A stretch of DNA of 64,000 nucleotides, from positions 721,082 through 785,081 of the forward strand of contig BCKK01000001.1 of the NCBI GenBank assembly GCA_001600615.1. The letters are read 5' to 3'. Shown piece after piece: positions 57,473 through 64,000 of the stretch. Source of the DNA: Dioszegia crocea (taxonomy: Eukaryota > Basidiomycota > Tremellomycetes > Tremellales > Bulleribasidiaceae). Under the pieces are notes generated by a model. It worked only from the letters and a program-made list of their open reading frames with translations. It searched no databases and was not told where the DNA came from. The translations under genes were made by a program, and so were the position numbers. The stretch's first letter is position 1; each line of letters begins with the position of its first letter.

Positions 57473-58929
57473 TCATGCACCGTTCCCAGGCCTAACTTTG
57501 AACAACTTCTCCTCTCTGCCCGTTTGTCTCTCCCCTAACCCGCGCCATCTTTCCAAAGCATCCTTCCTCCGCTCCATGCACACTCTGATCAAAATATCCC
57601 AATATCCCTCGTGATCATATGTATACTGTTCATCAGCTTTGTACACACCCAAGAATGGCAGATCAGACTCACGTCCAAAGCTCCTCCAGCCTGTTTGAGC
57701 AAGACCTCCTTCATGACATCTCCGTCCCCTACTAGGTCCTTGTCATACTTGACGTGATCTCTCAATGCGGGATCGATGAATGGCCAAACGACATTCGTGG
57801 CTGTACGGACTAGCCATGGCATGCCTTGGAATGCAGCAAGGGAGAATTTGTGTGGATAGTGTGAAGAGATGATGTTGAGCATGTCCCGTGTAGTCTACAG
57901 AGTCAGCGAAGAGTTTTGCCTGTCGAGAGCGGGAAGTTTGCTGGAGGCAAGCAGCACCTCGACTCACACTAAGGGTGGAAGACTCGCCCATCTTCTCGCC
58001 GCCGTACTGGAAGATCACAAGGCACTCGCTAGAGATCAGCTCCAGCATAGCAAGCCAAGACCGACATAACACTTACCTCACACCATCCACCATAAGATCA
58101 GTCGCTCGTTCAATCATGAATGTCTAGCCAGATCAGCACCTGGCATGTAAAGCAAGACTGATTTAGCATCACTTACAGTATCAACCCCTCTTCTCTCGTT
58201 CACTGGCGTCGGATTCCGGTTAATGAACGAGTACACTATAGGTTGACAGTCCGGTGTGAAACCAAGCACGATCCCTTTGCCTTTCCGATTCTGATCCATC
58301 AGCGCACAATTCCCCCCTTCGAGTCGCAGGATGGTTTGGCGTACCTGATATTTATATCTTCCAGCTAGCATCTCGACCTCCTCAATCTGTTCAGTCCTGC
58401 GCCACACTATCGTCTTCTCTAAGCGTGAGATTGCTGTGGGCGCGTCACATCCAGTAGCTCGTCACGTCAGCTTGGTGCCTACAGGGATCCTACACAATCG
58501 CAATGGGCTCCACAGCAGCGGACAGAAAGGACCTACCGAGGAGCATTCTGTACCGTCAGCCAGGATTCCACTCGGATCTTCGAAGCAGATTTATCTCACC
58601 TTATGAAGTTCTCTCTTGACTGATATATAAGCTTGTATTCCTTCCCGTCTTGACGGTCTCAGCGGAGGCGTAAAGCTCACCAGATACATCATCTCCCTAT
58701 CGTCCAATCCCCTCTTCTCTGCCTCCTCATCCCCATCCTCACTCGACGTCTCCCTCACTGGCAGGACCAAGTCTTTCCGATCGAAATGCGCCTGCAAATC
58801 GCGTAAGAGAGGCGCGTGGTCTACCGGAAGATGTGGGAGCTTGATGTTCGGTCGACTGGTAGGTGGGGTGAGGTAGGAGACGACATCGATCGGGGCCGAA
58901 ACCTTGGGAGTCGTAGCTCGGCTTCGCAT
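57473..58929 (-). CDS. CRAL-TRIO (Sec14-like) lipid-binding domain protein
   Basis: Predicted cytosolic lipid-transfer or lipid-sensing protein of the Sec14 group. ATG 58929 (an in-frame alternative lies upstream) starts a Pro-rich lead, then an N-terminal helical part (ISRLEKTIVWRRTEQIEEVE). The lipid-binding domain follows: RKGKGIVLGFTPDCQPIVYS, then FINRNPTPVNERRGVDT, ECLVIFQYGGEKMGESSTLS, TRDMLNIISSHYPHKFSLAA, GMPWLVRTATNVVWPFIDPA and LRDHVKYDKDLVGDGD. The order DMLNI..HYP.....A...PW......V.PF.DP...K is that of the CRAL-TRIO domain. A last exon (after a GTGAGT intron) ends KVRPGNGA at 57473. Fungal PITP-type Sec14 homologs of this size are common; which lipid is bound cannot be told. Confidence 0.82.
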
Positions 58930-59442
58930 CTTGGCCGGGCTATATAGTAACAATGATGAGCAGAGGTTGGAGTGTGATGGCTGTCAGTCGCAGTCAGTGT
59001 GGTGGATAAAGGTGTGAAGGTCGGTGAGTGCACAGGCCGATTTTTCGCTTGAGCCTGAATCAGGATGACGTTGCCGGACCGGCGCATGCCGTAATGGACA
59101 GATCTAGGTGAGATGACGGCCACAAGTGGAAATCGCATCCATGAGAGGCAACGCACATGCTGAGACATACAGCGGTGGTCACAGTTGCTGGTCTCTAGGC
59201 TTGCGGCAAGGGATGCTTCCTTCATTGAGGTACTGAAGCCTCTCGGATGCTTCACGACAATNCCCCCGGCACCGCCCATAACTCCGTCCCCGCCTCCACA
59301 CGGAGATAACCGAGGCCCTTTATATAGCAGACCTCGTGGTATGGCCCCGTATGCGAAGTAGTGAATTTTTGCAGGACTTCTCACTGTACTTCATCCATAA
59401 AGAGCACTCAGACCTCCGCTGCAGATCCCAGCCAAAACAGAC
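58930..59442. promoter_or_regulatory. bidirectional promoter region, CRAL-TRIO / ABM monooxygenase
   Basis: 513 nt between divergent starts. It contains the only ambiguous base of the window (N at 59262) and a TTTATATAG element near 59320, about 120 nt before the + strand ATG. Confidence 0.45.
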
Positions 59443-59980
59443 ATGTCATTCATCCTAGTACGTCGCCCAAAACTCCGAAATGCCCCCCCCCCCGCCACCC
59501 GCTGCTCGGAGCTGCTTGTCGGCAGACTGACCCAGATAGGTAGCTACCATGCTCGCCGCTGAGGGCAAGACTCAAGAGCTAGTCAAGGGTAGGTAGACTC
59601 CACAACCTGGGATAATATCTACCCATGCACCGGTCTGACGCTATAGCCATCCTACCCATTGTCGAAGACTCGAGACAAGAACGTGGTTGTCTGCAGTACC
59701 AATTCTCCCAGGAGCAGGATGATTCCAGGCGAATCATGATTTGGGAAGAGGTGTGTCTTTGCTTTGCTGCTCATGTTACTCGGATCTAGCTGAGTGAGGC
59801 AGTATGAATCCGACGAGGCGTTCGAGGAGCACAAGCAAGGCAAGAACTTCAAAGGTAAGTGTAATGCCAGTGGGAAAGTTTGCATCTGCTGACGTCTCAG
59901 CCTTCGCAGCGAGGTTGGATGAGCTTATCGAGGGTGAATTATCGTTGAAGCGCTTCAATGTGCTGGACCGATTCCACTAG
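59443..59980 (+). CDS. antibiotic-biosynthesis-monooxygenase (ABM) domain protein
   Basis: Small protein of the dimeric alpha/beta barrel ABM (YgiN-like) family; such proteins act as quinol or haem monooxygenases, but the substrate is not known here. Five exons (59443-59457, 59540-59588, 59647-59750, 59803-59854, 59901-59980) give 99 aa, the usual size for a single domain. The start is MSFILVATMLAAEGKTQELV, then AILPIVEDSRQERGCLQYQF, SRRIMIWEEYESDEAFEEHK and FKAFAARLDELIEGELSLKR. This is the standard pattern (strand, helix with E.GK..EL, E.GCL.Y, WE.......H). The first intron contains an 11-base C run (59483-59493). Confidence 0.85.
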
Positions 59981-60154
59981 TTCTGCGGAAATGCGGAGTT
60001 CTAGAGTAGCCAGACCCCGAAGAGGTACAGGAGAAGGATCGTATAATGCAGCAGCGATGCCCGATGTGACTTGGCCCGCAGTACAAGAGGATCACTCTGC
60101 GTGTGGCACCTACCTACAATACAGAAACCCCTCATTGGAGGTTACCGGCTCTAC

Positions 60155-61630
60155 CTAATATCGGTCCCGCCCGCTTCCCCTATCATCATCTCGCGTACTC
60201 CTATCCCTCTCACGCTCCCTATCCCTTCCTGACCCATCCCTCTCCCTCCTATCCCGGTCCTTATCCCTGTCTGACCTCTCATATTTGTCACCCCTATCAT
60301 ACCTCTCCCTCTCCTTTGCTTTCCGCCTTGCCCTCTCTTCATCCGTCTCATACCTATCACTCCTTTCCCTATCCCTATCATCCCGCCTCTTGCTATCCCG
60401 CTCTGAACCGCCCTCATCCTCTCGCCTCCTTCGTCTGCTTCCATCACTATCCGTCCCTGTACCATTCCCCGCCTCGGCACTGCCCGCCCTGCGGCCAATC
60501 ATGGGCGTCGTCCTCCCACTCCCACTAGGCGTCCCCACAGGCGTCGGTGTCCGAGTCTTCATAAGCAGACTGGCGGCCGAGAAGCCTCTTCCAGTCTTCT
60601 CATCCCTCGTCTTCTTCTTCTCCCTCTTCTCCTTCTCCCTCTCAAGCTCCTTCCGACTCTTCCCACTCCCCGGTGGCAACGACACCTCGAGCGGAGTAGC
60701 GCCCAATCCTAATAATTGAGGTCGTCGCTGGACTTCTCTAGCCTTGACATTTTCCGTAGATTTAGGATCCCACCCCATCCCCCTCAGCGCCGCAATCCCA
60801 AATGCCGAGATAGGGACCGCCTCGAAATCCTCCAGTGTCGATTCGGTAGGGAGTGACCGGATATCCCGCTGGAGCGCCTCGGATTCGGATAAGACCCGGA
60901 CGTTGTTGGCTTGCATCGCAATGACGAGCTCGCGCTGCGCTCGCTCTTCCGCCGACTCCTTCTCCTCCTCCCCCGCCATGAGCTCTTGGAGCGCTTGCTC
61001 CTCCAGCGACAGGGGTTCCTTTTTGACTTCCGGATGGTTGTTTTCCTCCAATTTGATCTCCTCCGCATCCACCTCCTCTTTAACTTCCATCTTCACATCC
61101 TCTTCATCCACCTCCTCCTTCTTCCTACCGAAGCGCTCCAGTCCGCGCTTGGCCTGCCCATCGCCTATCCGCTCGTGCGTTATGAGGTCGCTTGCATCCC
61201 GTACAGGCGCCTCGGGGCGGAAAGACGGCACGCGCCGACTGCTGCTTTCACGCCAGTCTCGGTTGGGTAGAGCAGCGATTACGAGGGGTGTAGATGGCTT
61301 GGAGGATCTATGAGCATCAGGAGAGGCAAAGGGGAAAAGGCTGTAAGGGGATAGAACCATTCGGAGCAAAGGTGAAGCATACCCCGAAGCGACTGCTCTC
61401 CCGTTCCGCCCCTCATCTTTCACTCGACCCACAGGCTCTGCTTTCGCCCGCCTATCATCCCTCCCATAATCATCGCCGTCGTCCGAGTCGGAATTGTTCC
61501 CACCGTCGAATAGTCGTCGAGATGGAGGCCCCACCCGTCCATTTTGACGCATACCATTGGCGAGTGGAGAGGGTCGGTGTGGAGCGGAGGAGGTCGGGGG
61601 CCGGACAGTGAATGAGATAGGAGCCGTCAT
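60155..61630 (-). CDS. SPP2: spliceosome factor Spp2 (G-patch family, GPKOW-like)
   Basis: Nuclear splicing factor that activates the DEAH helicase Prp2 before the first catalytic step. ATG 61630 begins MTAPISFTVRPPTSS. The diagnostic part is FEAVPISAFGIAALRGMGWD followed by VQRRPQLLGLGATP, the G-patch-like Spp2/GPKOW core that binds the helicase. It is preceded by an acidic, KEE-rich region and followed by a long RS/RD/RE-rich C terminus (from about 60560 to 60155), as in metazoan GPKOW rather than the short yeast Spp2. The region 61308-61382 has a GTATGC donor and an ATAG acceptor and is exactly 75 nt with no stop; it is probably an intron (giving ASG/SSKPSTP) but may be retained. Length is 491 aa with it and 466 aa without it. 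Confidence 0.87.
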   Translation of the reverse strand: MTAPISFTVRPPTSSAPHRPSPLANGMRQNGRVGPPSRRLFDGGNNSDSDDGDDYGRDDRRAKAEPVGRVKDEGRNGRAVASGYASPLLRMVLSPYSLFPFASPDAHRSSKPSTPLVIAALPNRDWRESSSRRVPSFRPEAPVRDASDLITHERIGDGQAKRGLERFGRKKEEVDEEDVKMEVKEEVDAEEIKLEENNHPEVKKEPLSLEEQALQELMAGEEEKESAEERAQRELVIAMQANNVRVLSESEALQRDIRSLPTESTLEDFEAVPISAFGIAALRGMGWDPKSTENVKAREVQRRPQLLGLGATPLEVSLPPGSGKSRKELEREKEKREKKKTRDEKTGRGFSAASLLMKTRTPTPVGTPSGSGRTTPMIGRRAGSAEAGNGTGTDSDGSRRRRREDEGGSERDSKRRDDRDRERSDRYETDEERARRKAKERERYDRGDKYERSDRDKDRDRRERDGSGRDRERERDRSTRDDDRGSGRDRY

Positions 61631-61824
61631 GGCTGCCTATGGAGAGATGAGGTGTGAATGCAAGAGTAGAGGGTGGCGAGAAGTGCCTTTTGCCTATAGC
61701 TAGCTGGTGGATGGATGCCTTGTTTGTGCCACCCATTTAAGAACCGCCAGCCAGCTGGCCAGGCAGCTGCTGCATTCAAGGCAACCCAGCTGTATCTATA
61801 CCTTGCATATCCCACCATACCACG

Positions 61825-63636
61825 ATGGCTACCACAGCAGTCAAAGCAGCGCCGCTACCACCTCCCTTCTTCTCGCCATACCTGGATGATCAATGCAACA
61901 AGATCAACTCCAAGCCTGTCCCATGGGAGGTATGTCCGAAGCCAAGACGTCATAGCTGTACATGTGCGCCCTAGCTGACAGGTTAAAGGGGTATCAACGT
62001 GCAAAGCTGGTATCGGGCGATGAAGTACAGCTATTGAAGTCCATCAACAAGCTGGTAAGCAACCTCAGGGCTAGCATCATCGTCTAGATACAATACGCTA
62101 ATTCCCCAGCCCGCTTCTCAGCGCTCGACCATATTCTCAACGCAAGGCCCGCAATATGCCTCACTGTACATCAACCTCCTTCGGAAACTTCAGAGGGTCG
62201 ATACAGTCCAAGCTGTCCTTGTCGCCATCAATGACATGCTGACTTCCGACCCAAGCACTACCATCCCTTTGTTCCACAACCTGTCAAACTCTGAACACCC
62301 CGAAGACCCTTATGGACCCATTGTCAAGTGTCTGAGTATGGATGAGGAATTTGCGATTCTTGGATCACTGAGAATATTGGGTGTGCTCATAGCGTATGTC
62401 CATCCCACTCCAGTCCCCATACACGAAAGCCTGACGAATTAGAACCGACTCGAACCCTTTCCCCTCCACCTTAATCTCCCCACTACTGGCCTCTCTCACA
62501 TCACTCCTCAACGGCACCCGCCAACCCTTGTGGGAAGTCGCTGCACAGACCCTCGGTGCAATTCTAGGCAGGAAACAATTCCGCGATGCCGTATGGGCCG
62601 AAGAGCAGTGTATCTCGGGCCTTGTCAAGGCGCTCAAAACCAACCCGAATCCCCAGGCGCAGTATTGGAGTTTGAGCTGTCTGTGGATGTTGAGCTTTGA
62701 GAAGGATGCTGCGGAGGGGATGGATAAGTGAGTCAATTCTGAGATAAAGTGGATGTGTGATGAGTCTGTGGAAAGTGAAGACTTCTGTGTCTAGGAGGAG
62801 TCATCGAGATCTGGAGTGGGGTCATTGGCAGGCGGAACCTAAGGAAACCTCGGCTGACCCTATACAGAAAATTCGACGTCATTGCGCTCCTCACAAGCGT
62901 AGCCAAAGCCTCGGTCAAGGAAAAAGTGACACGAATGGTGATTGCAACATTACGAGTATGTCCCCTTCCCCCATCTATCACCCCCAATGGATTCACGCTG
63001 ACGAATCAGAACCTCCTCACTCAAGCCCCATCCCAGAACCTTCCTTCCCTATTCGTCCAAAAGACCCTCGCACTAGTGACCTCTCTTCAAGCGCGTAAAT
63101 GGTCCGACGAGGAAATAGAGGAAGACCTCACGTACCTCTCGACCGAGCTCAAAGGGCGATTGGAGGGACTGACGACGTTTGACGAGTACATCAGCGAGGT
63201 TGAGAGTGGGAAGTTGGTCTGGGGACCTATGCATGAGAGTGATGATTTCTGGAAGGAGAATGGGGCCAAGTTGGGGCAGGAAGATGGAGGAAGGGGAATC
63301 AAGTGAGTTCAATTTGTGTTGAAAGGAGCGTAGAAGGGGCTGGACCTCGATTTCCTTCTATCAGCTCTGGTAATTGCGTGGACTGCCTCAAGAACACAAG
63401 CTGATCATCCTAGGCGTCTCATTGAGCTTCTCAAAACATCCACCGAACCTACCGTCCTTGCAGTCGCCGCAAGCGATATAGGCCAATACGTCAAGGTTGT
63501 AGGCGATCGAGCTAAGGCGACGGTCGCTGAGCAAGGCGGTAAAACACGCATGATCGAACTCATGGCGCACGATAATGCCGATGTGCGGTATAGGGCCTTG
63601 ATGAGTGTGCAGCGGTTGATGAGTCTGCATGCGTAG
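61825..63636 (+). CDS. VMA13: V-type proton ATPase subunit H (Vma13)
   Basis: Regulatory subunit of the vacuolar proton pump; it sits between the V1 and V0 parts and is needed for ATP hydrolysis coupled to transport. Exon 1 is 61825-61929 (MATTAVKAAPLPPPFFSPYL); exon 2 begins GYQRAKLVSGDEVQLLKSI. The helical-repeat body reads YASLYINLLRKLQRVDTVQA, FAILGSLRILGVLIA, GLVKALKTNPNPQAQYWSLS and IALLTSVAKASVKEKVTRMV. The C-terminal domain has the family hallmark LSTELKGRLEGLTTFDEYIS, then LVWGPMHESDDFWKENG and the closing LIELLKTSTEPTVLAVAASD. The stop is at 63634-63636 after RLMSLHA. Seven or more exons with short introns. Typical length for the family. Confidence 0.94.
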
Positions 63637-63867
63637 GCAGGTGGCGGTGTAGGGGGCTTGAGATAGAACAAGATTGGGGTATGTATTGTATGTGCGAACT
63701 CGAGCAAACGCTTGTGCGAACCGTCAACCCGGCTATACGAGTCTCCAGAAACATAGGGAAGCTTCGGAACAAGCTTGAAGCTTGAAGGATCGATACACTG
63801 GGATTTCCCTCGATAATCAGGCACCAATGCATCTGCTCTACAATCTTCTGGGTTTCTCTCGCCCCAT

Positions 63868-64000
63868 TTAGGCATTCCACAATCTACACAAATCGCCTTC
63901 TGGCACAATCATAGCCACTGCCTCCCCTTGCTCAGCCACCATCATCCACTGGCCCTCATCTGGCCAATTCGTCGTACGCTGCTGCCCCTTAATCCCGTCT
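63868..64000 (-). CDS. possible C-terminal fragment of a gene running in from the right edge
   Basis: On the minus strand, a frame open from the window end to TAA at 63868-63870 reads DGIKGQQRTTNWPDEGQWMM, then VAEQGEAVAMIVPEGDLCRL, ending WNA. Composition looks like coding sequence, but no domain can be named from about 44 residues. It would be convergent with VMA13, which is common in this window. It could also be chance. Confidence 0.35.
   Translation of the reverse strand, partial: DGIKGQQRTTNWPDEGQWMMVAEQGEAVAMIVPEGDLCRLWNA

Noticed and set aside
59483..59493. 11-base C run
   Set aside because: Lies in an intron of the ABM gene and does not affect coding; a likely sequencing-difficult spot only.
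60285..61313. + strand frames of up to 189 codons over SPP2
   Set aside because: Antisense of RS-rich sequence; the minus frame has the Spp2 core.

Overview
This is nuclear DNA of a basidiomycete fungus, most likely a Tremellomycete-type yeast. Genes are packed closely on both strands and cut by many very short introns (about 37-75 nt) with GT/AG ends and CTGAC- or CTAAC-like branch sites. The proteins are typically fungal: Prp28, Spp2, a LAMMER kinase, a Trk potassium transporter and Vma13. No rRNA, tRNA, CRISPR or transposon was recognised. One N at 59262 shows this is draft sequence, so single-base lesions need read support.

Layout. 0.6-17 kb is a housekeeping block: PRP28 helicase (+), tubulin cofactor C (+), a PFK-2/FBPase-2 family enzyme (-), EMC2 (+), a histidine phosphatase (+), TRM6 (-), RVB2 (+) and a second histidine phosphatase (+). 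17.4-32 kb carries three long + strand genes: an Unc104/KIF1-type kinesin-3, a LAMMER kinase and a TRK transporter. 32.4-45 kb carries a ferritin-like secreted protein (+), a phosducin-like protein (+), a small membrane protein (-) divergent from cytochrome c (+), a DXD glycosyltransferase (+), a secreted alpha-carbonic anhydrase (+) and a polynucleotide kinase/phosphatase (+).

45.3-55.1 kb is the accessory part: a same-strand array of six BTB/POZ-like paralogs, all on the minus strand, interrupted by one FAD-dependent oxidoreductase. Only two copies (A and C) look intact. The others carry, respectively, an in-frame TAG (B), a 5-bp duplication frameshift (D), a lost splice acceptor (E) and a truncation with an internal stop (A'). 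Each lesion is at a different place, which points to a lineage-restricted family in active birth and death. This is the strongest candidate in the window for something not described before.

55.6-64 kb returns to ordinary content: a second, inverted ferritin-like copy (-), a CRAL-TRIO protein (-), an ABM-fold monooxygenase (+), SPP2 (-), V-ATPase subunit H (+) and the probable 3' end of a minus-strand gene at the right edge. Exon borders were read by eye from splice signals and family conservation, so some may be off by a few bases.
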